Numbered from the stretch's first letter, positions 33,661 through 45,466 are shown. The stretch is 64,000 nucleotides of DNA from Isoetes taiwanensis (GCA_021234155.1 JAJEKV010000011.1:2172001-2236000), one strand, 5' to 3'. Numbers and translations: made by a program. Notes: a model not told the origin generated them from the letters alone.

Positions 33661-34157
33661 TTTTCTTACTAAAAGATCTGTAAGGGAGAGTAAGTCTTAC
33701 CGTGTAAACGGTACCCTGTCTGTCAGTGACGTGTAGTTCAGAGCTGAAGGACAAGCGCCATTGCCTTTTAGGGTTCTAGGCAACCCGTGTGAATTATCTG
33801 CTCCCGTATGTTAGGTTAATACAATCTCACCCGTACATATTGCTTAAATATCAACAATAGTAAAGCGTATTCTAATGTCATGTAAATGTATATTTTTATT
33901 TTACAACACCAATGTGAGTTCTATCTTCCTAAATCCCCATAAGTAAATTTCCTTTTCACATTCTAGGAGAATTCCAAATGCATCTATATTCTTTAAGTGT
34001 CTCTTCAAAAACCATAGCCAGAACTGATCTCTATCTTTCTCATGGTATAATGTGCAATTACTGGTAATGAGAATGCACTAAACATCTATTGTTACAGATT
34101 CACTAGTATACCCTTTTTTTTAAGGAATTTTTTAAAAAAAATCCTGCCACCTACCGT

Positions 34158-34250
34158 AGGTAGGGATATGGCCTCAAGCATATGTAAGTCTGTAAACTAA
34201 GGGAGGGCTGACCCCTACGTTTACAGTAGAGGCCAACCCGTCCCTATACT
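34158..34250. repeat. nested hairpin, unit A1
   Basis: Three stacked stems: TAGGGA/TCCCTA, TGGCCTC/GAGGCCA and CTGTAAAC/GTTTACAG, closing on a GGG/CCC top. It lies between the end of the reverse transcriptase and block a. It is present in A2 at 40988-41080, and related structures occur in array B. Confidence 0.7.
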
Positions 34251-34302
34251 TTTTTGAAACACCCAGATGATCTCAAGAGATAAAAAAAATTTTATTACCT
34301 GG

Positions 34303-36346
34303 TTAAATACGTTTGCAGATTTCTTGTATCAGCACTGTTGTGTCATATTTCAAGCCTGGAAACTCTCCATTTTGTATGTATTGTACTACCTTTCTTTTAA
34401 TTCCTTTGTAATCAAACCCGTTGCTGATGAAACTTTCCATAAGATGTACAATATCATGGGCTGCAGTCATGGGTCTGGAGTTCACATACATGTATGGAAG
34501 AATCTGTGATATGATTACATTTCGTGCTTGGTGGTATGGCCTGCAACTGTCTGCATGTACAAATTTGATGGCTTTAAATGGAAGTATATCTCTCTTGTCA
34601 TATCTTGTAGTCTGGTAAACGCCCCTTGCTTTATTGAATATCTCGATTACAAGGTTGAGAAAGTTAGCCTTGTATCCGAATGAACTGTCACCTATCAGTC
34701 CATTTTTCCATTGTGTCTCCTCTTTAATCCCAATCTTGCTTAGGTCATAGATTTGGATCATCTCTTTATTATTGGGTAATATATCTCCAAGGAAATGCCT
34801 GATGACTGGGCAGTTAATAGCTAAGAGGTCATCCATATAATGAAAGGTATTCATGAACTGCTTAATCTCTTGGTATCTCCCATGGTTGGCTAGATTTTTA
34901 ATAAAGGATACTTCATACCAGGCCAAGTACAGATTACACCAACATGGGCTGCAAGAGAAGCCCATGGGTATTCCACAGACCTGTTTCCATATCTTATTGC
35001 CTAGACTGATATAACAGTTAGTTAAAAGCCAAACGTTTAGTTTAACAAATTTGCTAGCTCCAAGGAATGTCCAACATTTCCCTTGTGGCGTGTATTTAAA
35101 CCATTTGGCTATATATGATCCGTCTATATTTTTCTTCACCCATAGCTTGCCTTTTGTTTTTTTCTTTCATATGTTTCCAGGTAGTATCTGTAACCAGCTT
35201 TATAATGTGGCATATTCCAGAATCACCATTTAAAGGTATGCTCTCGTACCAGCGTGTAATGTCTGCCACAAACACTTCATTGATATTGCTTGGTAAATTC
35301 AGGACCACATCATAAATGGATTCCACCATCCAATTACAGTTCACTTTTCCTGGAATTAATGTGCATATTCTGTCACATAAAGCCTTAGTAATTTCTGGCC
35401 AGATCTCAATGATATTGTTTAGTCCTGCAGTGATAATTTTAGAAATCTCAGTAAATACTGTACCATGAGCGTTTGTAATCCATCTGTAGTCATGTTTATG
35501 TGCCTTATAGACTCCAAGTAGATATGGTAAGCTGTCTGATTCAATACTAATGTTTCCCACCATATTGAGGATGTCAGACTGTATCATGGATTTAATTACT
35601 CCACTTGCCATGTCAATCGCAAGGAAATCAGCACTGTCCAGCCTTTGTTTGGCCATGGTTCTAACATGAGAAGGGCAAATGAATGATGGGTTATTAGTAG
35701 CCTTATCTAATCCAGCTATGTAGAAGTTTTTGCATAGCCATAAAAGGTTATTAGTAACCGATGGGTCATTAAAGGGAAAACATCTAGTGGCGTCAGATTT
35801 GTAAGCTTCCCTAATACTTTCGGATGCTTTATTCCAAATCTCCATCTTAATCCTTTCTTTGTCTGTCTCATCAATGTTTGAGTATTTAAATCTGTGTACT
35901 TCAAAGATAGCATCTGCAGTTCTGTAAAGATCTTCCTTAAACTCCTTTAAGTCAAGGCATTTATCAGGGATATGGTTAAGACCTTTTTTGAAAAGGTTTC
36001 GAAGAGTTTTGTTATGGATTATCCCAAGGTCTGTAGTCCTGACATGTCCAATTCTAGGGTCAACATACTGAGTCAGCGTAGGGTTTGAACAAGGACATGC
36101 AGCCAGTCTGTCATCTGCAAAAGTGAGGAATGGTTGGTAGCATATATCTATAAGGTTTTCTGTATATCTCCAACCGAACATTGTATCTTCCATTATTTCT
36201 GAACCAATAGCCCCTAGACTATTGTTGAACACCTCTGAAAAGATCTTAGGGACGCATATGTGGTCTAATATTTTAGACAGGAATGTGCAATGCACTATTT
36301 TCTTTTTGTTCTTCGTCATCCCACTGCTAAGGTGTCTTCTTCCCAA
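34303..36346 (-). CDS. Penelope-like reverse transcriptase, unit A1 (split frame)
   Basis: Same protein as in unit A2. The first frame (36346-35096) has YKAHKHDYRWITNAHG and motif A VADITRWYESIPLNG. The second frame (35139-34303) has GIPMGFSCSPCWCNLYLAWY (motif B), FHYMDDLLAIN (motif C) and YDKRDILPFKAIKF. The two frames overlap by about 40 bases and need a +1 shift. Compared with A2 this copy has W for C in motif A and H for R before YMDD. No GIY-YIG endonuclease was seen in the unit. The catalytic aspartates of motifs A and C are present, so a joined product could be active, but the split is unexplained. Confidence 0.75.
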
Positions 36347-36703
36347 GCAGTCTTTGCTGATGCTTCTCTGTTATAGACACAAATCAGGTTAATCCCCCAA
36401 AAAAAATAATCTATGTCTGCTCAGCAAACCAAGTTGAGCAGTGTATGTTTAAGCCAAGTGGCATATCCTTGTGTCATATCCTCAAATAAATTTGGATAGA
36501 CCCCAAGCCCAACTTTCCTGAGACACTCATGTCGAGATAGTATTCCAAATTATCTTTGGGTAAAAGCCAGGTTAAATGGTATTTTTATGTATCACAATTG
36601 GTATTTTAATGTATATTTAAACCTATTGCATGCATGATATATTTCCAAAGCAAGAGCTCAAATGAAAAAATAGAAAAAATTGAATTGATGAGTTGGAGGT
36701 ACC

Positions 36704-38234
36704 TTATTTCTGAAAATCTAACTTGGATCCCATGATATTATTTTTGATGTCAGCATCATCTGGTTTTCGTTTTGTAACAGATTGCTCCATGTCAATGGGG
36801 CTGGCAATGCACTCCACAGAAGCAGTATCCATGCTGGTAGTGACTTTAGATTGAGGTGCAGAGGTAATACGTGGTACACTAGCCACGCTCTGAATACTGT
36901 TAGAAATGCTGGTTCTAGCCTTTCTTGGAAATCTCCTGCTGCTAGTACTGGCTGTAGCCTCCATGGCCTTCAAGAATTCAATGTTTTTAATGGTTTTCTC
37001 GCAAATAATATTCATTTTGCATCTGGGCTTTGATATCATGAAATCAGCCCATGGGTCAACAGCTAGTTGGAATGTCATTTCAATCAGAGTCCCCCGAACT
37101 TTGAGGTAGGAGAAATAAGCCATGACACTGGTCTTGAGCTTGGTCATAATGAAGTTTCTGAAAGATACAAATTGCGCAGCCGCTGACATATCAGGGTATA
37201 ACCCATCCAAATGGTTAAAGATATACCAAATACCGTGGTCTAACCAGGTCATGTTGTCACCACATTCCTTGTTCCTGCCTTTGATAGGATCACAAATGCA
37301 TTTTAAGTAGGGGCACATGGTCCTCCATATCTTTTCGTTAAAAATCATTTCTCGACTTCGATGGGATACCATATGACCCTTTTGGCTAATGTACATGCTA
37401 TCATTCTTGCTGCATTTTTTATCAAAGAACCTTGTATCAATGCATAGCTTGATTTGTTCCTTCTTGACAAGTTTTTCCATTTTTTCAAAGATTTTTAGCG
37501 ACCACCGGTATCTTTGGGGTAATACCTCCGAGGATTTTCCATACTTCTGGGCTTATGGGTGCTAAAGCTCCATAGTTTTTGGTTCTCCATAACCCTTGGT
37601 TGCATAGAAATGCATCAGATTCCACAAGCCTAGCCGGTATGTAAGGGAATCTATGTGTATTCTGTAGGGTCAAGCTGAAATTCTGACCTTCATTATTATT
37701 ACCAGCACCACCATTCTCGTCGCTCAGTAGTGCTTTGTCATTTTCAGATAAAAGCATGTCACCAAAGGGATCTTCCTCTTCTGCCTCATTGGTACTGCTT
37801 TGTTTATTGTTATGCACTAGTGTCTCACCCACTGGATATGAGGGTTTTATGTTGTTGCGTTTTTCCAATGCTGCCAGCCCAATAAAAAACTGTTTTTTGG
37901 CCTCATCTTCTTCACAGGTCCACTTGTATACCTTGTGTGGTAATGCTTCATATAATTCATTGATGTGTTCATATAACTTCTCACCGCTAAGCTTGTTAAT
38001 CACAGGAATCTGCATAAACCATTCACTGAACCCCAAGTGAGCAACTGCAGAGCAATCCTCATCACCCCTTAAAGATTCCTTTTTCAAGATCATTTTATGT
38101 ACTTCAAGGTCTTTGAGGCAGCACAAAATGGTTTGTACAGCTTTACTTGGGCATTCAATATTACTCCTGGCATAACCCAGAGCTTCCAATTCCTTGTTCC
38201 AAGTTGGTGCAATGACTGTGTTGTCATAGTCATC
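36704..38234 (-). pseudogene. ORF1 (block c) of unit A1, frame-broken
   Basis: The counterpart of the intact 43536-45071 frame in A2, here divided into 38234-37485 and 37480-36704. The break falls where A2 reads GGITPAQLVAAKNAAEK. At DNA level A1 differs there exactly at CTGCAG, AGCAGCC and CCAGCTG sites. A second garbled patch (near 37350) also sits at CAG/CTG sites. The break may therefore be a sequencing artefact rather than decay. Confidence 0.6.
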
Positions 38235-38629
38235 CTATATACATTAAAAGACCAGTCAGTTTTGATAACAACATATTTAAATCATATGAACCACTTTATA
38301 TTGAAAATGGATGACCCAAGGACATAGATTACACTGGTTAAACCAATGAAATGAAATGTCTATAGTATCTTATCAGACTAAACTAGCTCAGACCTTAGCT
38401 CTAGCTAGCATAATCATCAAGTTAGGTCAATCCCCTCCTTGTATTATCATTCTGATGCTAGCTGTGGTGGGGCCAGATCAGTGCCATAATCCAGGGGTCA
38501 AGTAGTTTATTTTCATAATTTAATAGCCTATGGACATCTCTTAAAATATTTACTGCCATATATTTCTGATTGACCTTAAGACATCTTGGCAATACTGGTT
38601 AAACCAATAAGATGAAATGTCTAAAAAAA

Positions 38630-38800
38630 CCCGGTCGAAACTAGCCTAGACCTCGGCCATACTAGCATCGACATCAATCAAGGTCAATCCCTTATATTGT
38701 CTTATCATCCTGATCTTGTCTAGGCATATGACAATATCTGTGCCAAAAATCATGGGTCCAAATATGCCTTTACTATTTTTATCCCGTCTGTAATTGAATC
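38630..38800. repeat. unit start marker of A2, with internal diverged duplicate
   Basis: CCCGGTCGAAACTAGCCTAG is followed by AAGGTCAATCCC and TATTGTCTTATCATCCTGAT. A diverged copy of the same ~170 bp, starting CACTGGTTAAACCAAT, lies 270 bases before it (38329-38500). TGGTTAAACCA is itself palindromic. This pair is the closest thing in the unit to a terminal or pseudo-LTR repeat. Confidence 0.6.
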
Positions 38801-39660
38801 CAGCCCCCAATCTCATGCTAGGGCTAATATTTGGTCAGAAAGTCTACTGACTATTGTAACATCATATCGAACCATATTCCTGGATATTAAACTTATAAAT
38901 TCACTGTTACAACAAAGTACCAGTATTTTTCTAAGTCTTACTGCCTATAAGAAAACTATTATTGGTCATCCTCCCCAGGACCACCTATTTAAAATGATGG
39001 ACCATGTATAATGCCTTTTCATTCATGCTATCATATGTTAAACTTAGACAGTTAGTTACTATTTTTGAATATGTCATTCAAGTGCCTACATATTCTGAAT
39101 TCTTTGTTACTTGTTATTTCAAACTAGAACATCCATGTTTGTAGTATGTAAAGCCATTAACATTTTCTCAGAATATCAACCTTAATTTTCAAGCAGTTAT
39201 ACATCAGCATGACCTACTGGAAATATTAAATCAGAGCATACATTGAAATATGACATTATTGCATGCATATGGATCCAATAGAGTGTATCAAAACTATATC
39301 TCATAAAACTTCAATATGTAATGTTTAAAGATAGCATCTTAGAGACCATTGCCAAAACATGTTCTGGAAAAGCATTTCAAAATTTTCCAGAAAGTTTGCC
39401 ACGAAAAACCAGCCTTAATGTATCTTTATCAGTATTATAGTTTCAGGCTTTTTGACTTATATAACCGTAATAAGCATAATGTAAAACAGAGTAACTGGAA
39501 CTTTTTACCATGTAGTCTTCTAGACATATAAACTTTCACATCTTGGACATAGAAGTAACTTTGCAATCTTCTTTTTTGACTTCACGTTTTTAACTCTCAG
39601 ATTCATCACGTAACTGCAACTTGGACAACAGAAAGCACAAAGGGAAGAGATTACCCGTAC

Positions 39661-39790
39661 CTGCAGCCAATCAATACAATGTTAGCCAAAAAATTGGGTG
39701 ACATTGCAAGGGCCAAAAGGTACCTTGGGTAATCTCGGCTTATGGCCTGTTACCCTTTGTACCTTTTGTCCAAGCAAAGCATGAGTAAAC
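39661..39790 (-). pseudogene. exon-like block b, unit A2
   Basis: Same as in A1, including the extra T that breaks the frame after NVTQ, and the CAG|GTACGG donor. If transcribed from the A2 promoter side, it would precede block c of unit A1 after an intron of about 1.4 kb. The phases do not match directly (b ends in phase 2, c is open in phase 0), so an extra exon or another junction is needed. Confidence 0.45.
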
Positions 39791-39995
39791 TAATCCAAAT
39801 ATATGAAACATTTTGTTAAGAAAAATTTAAAAGACGATTATGAACAGATAGCTCAAACCTGTGCATGTAGAAATCAGATCTTATAAAGACCTAAATGGTA
39901 ATATGAGGCCACTCTCATTGTGTAAAGGGGAACCCCTCAAAGTATATATTCCCTTGAACTGTTACTGGAATATTTAAGAAATATAGGTTTAATAC

Positions 39996-40490
39996 CTGTA
40001 AATCTTCTTGATCAGACCCAGCGTCCACTTCTGGTTGTGTTTCAGGCACGAATCCATCAGGTCCTTCTTTAGGATAATTGTTATTGTTCCTAGGCATCTT
40101 TGATCCAGAATAAAACTGCCTATTGCCTCCATGTGCTTCCCCCTTTCCTCTTTTCTGTGCCATTTCGGATTTAGCCGAAATGCCAAAGGATAATTTACAG
40201 AGATTCAGGCTTTCAAAGCAACTCAAGCATTCTTTCTGCACGAACTGGCGTTCCAGCTCCTTCTCACACTCAGAACCTGAGCTAAAGAATTGGCCGTCTG
40301 TGTCATATTCCATGAGTCTTTTAGTAGACTTTTGTAACCCTAAAAGCAAAAGCCCGGGAAAAATGAAGAACTTGAGTGCTCTAACTAGCATCCACTGTAT
40401 TGGCATGCATAAAATCCCCAAGATTATTCGGCCATCGCTATCCACAGCAGATGTCTTTACTAAAGCTGCCTTGCTAAAAGTCTTTGCCAT
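39996..40490 (-). CDS. exon-like block a, unit A2
   Basis: 165 codons from MAKTFSKAALVKTSAVDSDG to GSDQEDLQ, then a CAG|GTATTA donor; the open frame continues to 39915 if unspliced. Residues 21-50 are strongly hydrophobic (one membrane segment or hairpin). Residues 60-90 are charged and cysteine-containing (QKECLSCFESLNLC). The C-terminal part is hydrophilic (KMPRNNNNYPKEGPDGFVP). Compared with A1 the frame is intact. Family unknown. Its position upstream of b, c and the reverse transcriptase suggests the N-terminal part of an element-encoded protein. Confidence 0.5.
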
Positions 40491-40987
40491 TTTTCTTACT
40501 AAAAGATCTGTAAGGGAGAGTAAGTCTTACCGTGTAAACGGTACCCTGTCTGTCAGTGACGTGTAGTTCAGAGCTGAAGGACAAGCGCCATTGCCTTTTA
40601 GGGTTCTAGGCAACCCGTGTGAATTATCTGCTCCCGTATGTTAGGTTAATACAATCTCACCCGTACATATTGCTTAAATATCAACAATAGTAAAGCGTAT
40701 TCTAATGTCATGTAAATGTATATTTTTATTTTACAACACCAATGTGAGTTCTATCTTCCTAAATCCCCATAAGTAAATTTCCTTTTCACATTCTAGGAGA
40801 ATTCCAAATGCATCTATATTCTTTAAGTGTCTCTTCAAAAACCATAGCCAGAACTGATCTCTATCTTTCTCATGGTATAATGTGCAATTACTGGTAATGA
40901 GAATGCACTAAACATCTATTGTTACAGATTCACTAGTATACCCTTTTTTTAAGGAATTTTTAAAAAAAAATCCTGCCACCTACCGTA

Positions 40988-41080
40988 GGTAGGGATATGG
41001 CCTCAAGCATATGTAAGTCTGTAAACTAAGGGAGGGCTGACCCCTACGTTTACAGTAGAGGCCAACCCGTCCCTATACTT
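40988..41080. repeat. nested hairpin, unit A2
   Basis: Identical to the structure at 34158-34250, with the TGGCCTC/GAGGCCA and CTGTAAAC/GTTTACAG stems. It lies just past the reverse transcriptase stop on the coding strand. Confidence 0.7.
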
Positions 41081-41132
41081 TTTTGAAACACCCAGATGAT
41101 CTCAAGAGATAAAAAAATTTTTTATTACCTGG

Positions 41133-43176
41133 TTAAATACGTTTGCAGATTTCTTGTATCAGCACTGTTGTGTCATATTTCAAGCCTGGAAACTCTCCAT
41201 TTTGTATGTATTGTACTACCTTTCTTTTAATTCCTTTGTAATCAAACCCGTTGCTGATGAAACTTTCCATAAGATGTACAATATCATGGGCTGCAGTCAT
41301 GGGTCTGGAGTTCACATACATGTATGGAAGAATCTGTGATATGATTACATTTCGTGCTTGGTGGTATGGCCTGCAACTGTCTGCATGTACAAATTTGATG
41401 GCTTTAAATGGAAGTATATCTCTCTTGTCATATCTTGTAGTCTGGTAAACGCCCCTTGCTTTATTGAATATCTCGATTACAAGGTTGAGAAAGTTAGCCT
41501 TGTATCCGAATGAACTGTCACCTATCAGTCCATTTTTCCATTGTGTCTCCTCTTTAATCCCAATCTTGCTTAGGTCATAGATTTGGATCATCTCTTTATT
41601 ATTGGGTAATATATCTCCAAGGAAATGCCTGATGACTGGGCAGTTAATAGCTAAGAGGTCATCCATATAACGAAAGGTATTCATGAACTGCTTAATCTCT
41701 TGGTATCTCCCATGGTTGGCTAGATTTTTAATAAAGGATACTTCATACCAGGCCAAGTACAGATTACACCAACATGGGCTGCAAGAGAAGCCCATGGGTA
41801 TTCCACAGACCTGTTTCCATATCTTATTGCCTAGACTGATATAACAGTTAGTTAAAAGCCAAACGTTTAGTTTAACAAATTTGCTAGCTCCAAGGAATGT
41901 CCAACATTTCCCTTGTGGCGTGTATTTAAACCATTTGGCTATATATGATCCGTCTATATTTTTCTTCACCCATAGCTTGCCTTTCATATGTTTCTTTCAT
42001 ATGTTTCCAGGTAGTATCTGTAACCAGCTTTATAATGTGGCATATTCCAGAATCACCATTTAAAGGTATGCTCTCGTAGCAGCGTGTAATGTCTGCCACA
42101 AACACTTCATTGATATTGCTTGGTAAATTCAGGACCACATCATAAATGGATTCCACCATCCAATTACAGTTCACTTTTCTTGGAATTAATGTGCATATTC
42201 TGTCACATAAAGCCTTAGTAATTTCTGGCCAGATCTCAATGATATTGTTTAGTCCTGCAGTGATAATTTTAGAAATCTCAGTAAATACTGTACCATGAGC
42301 GTTTGTAATCCATCTGTAGTCATGTTTATGTGCCTTATAGACTCCAAGTAGATATGGTAAGCTGTCTGATTCAATACTAATGTTTCCCACCATATTGAGG
42401 ATGTCAGACTGTATCATGGATTTAATTACTCCACTTGCCATGTCAATCGCAAGGAAATCAGCACTGTCCAGCCTTTGTTTGGCCATGGTTCTAACATGAG
42501 AAGGGCAAATGAATGATGGGTTATTAGTAGCCTTATCTAATCCAGCTATGTAGAAGTTTTTGCATAGCCATAAAAGGTTATTAGTAACCGATGGGTCATT
42601 AAAGGGAAAACATCTAGTGGCGTCAGATTTGTAAGCTTCCCTAATACTTTCGGATGCTTTATTCCAAATCTCCATCTTAATCCTTTCTTTGTCTGTCTCA
42701 TCAATGTTTGAGTATTTAAATCTGTGTACTTCAAAGATAGCATCTGCAGTTTCTGAAAGATCTTCCTTAAACTCCTTTAAGTCAAGGCATTTATCAGGGA
42801 TATGGTTAAGACCTTTTTTGAAAAGGTTTCGAAGAGTTTTGTTATGGATTATCCCAAGGTCTGTAGTCCTGACATGTCCAATTCTAGGGTCAACATACTG
42901 AGTCAGCGTAGGGTTTGAACAAGGACATGCAGCCAGTCTGTCATCTGCAAAAGTGAGGAATGGTTGGTAGCATATATCTATAAGGTTTTCTGTATATCTC
43001 CAACCGAACATTGTATCTTCCATTATTTCTGAACCAATAGCCCCTAGACTATTGTTGAACACCTCTGAAAAGATCTTAGGGACGCATATGTGGTCTAATA
43101 TTTTAGACAGGAATGTGCAATGCACTATTTTCTTTTTGTTCTTCGTCATCCCACTGCTAAGGTGTCTTCTTCCCAA
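41133..43176 (-). CDS. Penelope-like reverse transcriptase, unit A2 (split frame)
   Basis: Copies RNA into DNA for the element. The first frame (43176-41926, 416 codons, opening with a non-ATG codon as drawn) has a long N-terminal part without known domain, then GVYKAHKHDYRWITNAHG, like the K-x-HK...R-x-I block of Penelope-like RTs, and motif A VADITRCYESIPLNG. The second frame (41987-41133) gives GIPMGFSCSPCWCNLYLAWY (motif B), FRYMDDLLAIN (motif C), and YDKRDILPF...YHQARNVIISQILPY, which resembles the thumb of metazoan relatives carrying YDKRDDF and SQLIRYAR. The frames overlap at 41926-41987 and need +1 shifting. Acceptor-like TATAACAG precedes the first frame. No GIY-YIG domain or RNase H was found. 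Confidence 0.8.
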
Positions 43177-43535
43177 GCAGTCTTTGCTGATGCTTCTCTG
43201 TTATAGACACAAATCAGGTTAATCCCCCAAAAAAAATAATCTATGTCTGCTCAGCAAACCAAGTTGAGCAGTGTATGCTTAAGCCAAGTGGCATATCCTT
43301 GTGTCATATCCTCAAATAAATTTGGATAGACCCCAAGCCCAACTTTCCTGAGACACTCATGTCGAGATAGTATTCCAAATTATCTTTGGGTAAAAGCCAG
43401 AGGTTAAATGGTATTTTTATGTATCACAATTGGTATTTTAATGTATATTTAAACCTATTGCATGCATGATATATTTCCAAAGCAAGAGCTCAAATGAAAA
43501 AATAGAAAAAATTGAATTGATGAGTTGGAGGTACC

Positions 43536-45071
43536 TTATTTCTGAAAATCTAACTTGGATCCCATGATATTATTTTTGATGTCAGCATCATCTGGTTTTC
43601 GTTTTGTAACAAATTGCTCCATGTCAATGGGGCTGGCAATGCACTCCACAGAAGCAGTATCCATGCTGGTAGTGACTTTAGATTGAGGTGCAGAGGTAAT
43701 ACGTGGTACACTAGCCACGCTCTGAATACTGTTAGAAATGCTGGTTCTAGCCTTTCTTGGAAATCTCCTGCTGCTAGTACTGGCTGTAGCCTCCATGGCC
43801 TTCAAGAATTCAATGTTTTTAATGGTTTTCTCGCAAATAATACTCATTTTGCATCTGGGCTTTGATATCATGAAATCAGCCCATGGGTCAACAGCTAGTT
43901 GGAATGTCATTTCAATCAGAGTCCCCCGAACTTCGAGGTAGGAGAAATAAGCCATGACACTGGTCTTGAGCTTGGTCATAATGAAGTTTCTGAAAGATAC
44001 AAATTGCGCAGCCGCTGACATATCAGGGTATAACCCATCCAAATGGTTAAAGATATACCAAATACCGTGGTCTAACCAGGTCATGTTGTCACCACATTCC
44101 TTGTTCCTGCCTTTGATAGGATCACAAATGCATTTTAAGTAGGGGCACATGGTCCTCCATATCTTTTTCAGGTAAAAATCATTTCTGACTTCAGTAGGAT
44201 ACGCCATATGACCCTTTTGGCTAATGTACATGCTATCATTCTTGCTGCATTTTTTATCAAAGAACCTTGTATCAATGCATAGCTTGATTTGTTCCTTCTT
44301 GACAAGTTTTTCCATTTTTTCTGCAGCATTTTTAGCAGCCACCAGCTGTGCTGGGGTAATACCTCCGAGGATTTTCCATACTTCTGGGCTTATGGGTGCT
44401 AAAGCTCCATAGTTTTTGGTTCTCCATAACCCTTGGTTGCATAGAAATGCATCAGATTCCACAAGCCTAGCCGGTATGTAAGGGAATCTATGTGTAATCT
44501 GTAGGGTCAAGCTGAAATTCTGACCTTCATTATTATTACTAGCATCACCATTCTCGTCGCTCAGTAGTGCTTTGTCATTTTCAGATAAAAGCATGTCACC
44601 AAAGGGATCTTCCTCTTCTGCCTCATTGGTACTGCTTTGTTTATTGTTATGCACTAGTGTCTCACCCACTGGATATGAGGGTTTTATGTTGTTGCGTTTT
44701 TCCAATGCTGCCAGCCCAATAAAAAACTGTTTTTTGGCCTCATCTTCTTCACAGGTCCACTTGTATACCTTGTGTGGTAATGCTTCATATAATTCATTGA
44801 TGTGTTCATATAACTTCTCACCGCTAAGCTTGTTAATCACAGGAATCTGCATAAACCATTCACTGAACCCCAAGTGAGCAACTGCAGAGCAATCCTCATC
44901 ACCTCTTAAAGATTCCTTTTTCAAGATCATTTTATGTACTTCAAGGTCTTTGAGGCAGCACAAAATGGTTTGTACAGCTTTACTTGGGCATTCAATATTA
45001 CTCCTGGCATAACCCAGAGCTTCCAATTCCTTGTTCCAAGTTGGTGCAATGACTGTGTTGTCATAGTCATC
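43536..45071 (-). CDS. ORF1 of unit A2, 511 codons, unknown function
   Basis: Open from an acceptor (TATATAG|GATGAC, 45071) as DDYDNTVIAPTWNKELEALG to a stop at 43536. The block VIAPTWNKEL matches ITPTWNAEL in array B. The middle has an acidic run (NEAEEEDPFGDMLLSENDKA). Next are WKILGGITPAQLVAAKNAAE, a lysine-rich helix (KMEKLVKKEQIKLCIDTRFF) and a cysteine-containing stretch MCPYLKCICDPIKGRNKECG followed by NMTWLDHGIWYIFNHLDG. The C-terminus is basic and serine-rich (SSRRFPRKARTSISNS) and could bind nucleic acid. The TAA stop is directly followed by a donor-like AAG|GTACC. I recognise no family. It lies immediately upstream of the reverse transcriptase and may be a Gag-like partner or its N-terminal extension. 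Confidence 0.6.
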   Translation of the reverse strand, partial: DDYDNTVIAPTWNKELEALGYARSNIECPSKAVQTILCCLKDLEVHKMILKKESLRGDEDCSAVAHLGFSEWFMQIPVINKLSGEKLYEHINELYEALPHKVYKWTCEEDEAKKQFFIGLAALEKRNNIKPSYPVGETLVHNNKQSSTNEAEEEDPFGDMLLSENDKALLSDENGDASNNNEGQNFSLTLQITHRFPYIPARLVESDAFLCNQGLWRTKNYGALAPISPEVWKILGGITPAQLVAAKNAAEKMEKLVKKEQIKLCIDTRFFDKKCSKNDSMYISQKGHMAYPTEVRNDFYLKKIWRTMCPYLKCICDPIKGRNKECGDNMTWLDHGIWYIFNHLDGLYPDMSAAAQFVSFRNFIMTKLKTSVMAYFSYLEVRGTLIEMTFQLAVDPWADFMISKPRCKMSIICEKTIKNIEFLKAMEATASTSSRRFPRKARTSISNSIQSVASVPRITSAPQSKVTTSMDTASVECIASPIDMEQFVTKRKPDDADIKNNIMGSKLDFQK

Positions 45072-45466
45072 CTATATACATTAAAAGACCAGTCAGTTTT
45101 GATAACAACATATTTAAATCATGTGAACCACTTTATATTGAAAATGGATGACCCAAGGACATAGATTACACTGGTTAAACCAATGAAATGAAATGTCTAT
45201 AGTATCTTATCAGACTAAACTAGCTCAGACCTTAGCTCTAGCTAGCATAATCATCAAGTTAGGTCAATCCCCTCCTTGTATTATCATTCTGATGCTAGCT
45301 GTGGTGGGGCCAGATCAGTGCCATAATCCAGGGGTCAAGTAGTTTATTTTCATAATTTAATAGCCTATGGACATCTCTTAAAATATTTACTGCCATATAT
45401 TTCTGATTGACCTTAAGACATCTTGGCAATACTGGTTAAACCAATAAGATGAAATGTCTAAAAAAA

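Noticed and set aside
35139-35180. Programmed -1 frameshift at A AAA AAC in the RT of unit A1
   Set aside because: The heptamer is in the right phase, but the RT continues in the +1 frame, the -1 frame stops soon after, and unit A2 lacks the heptamer.
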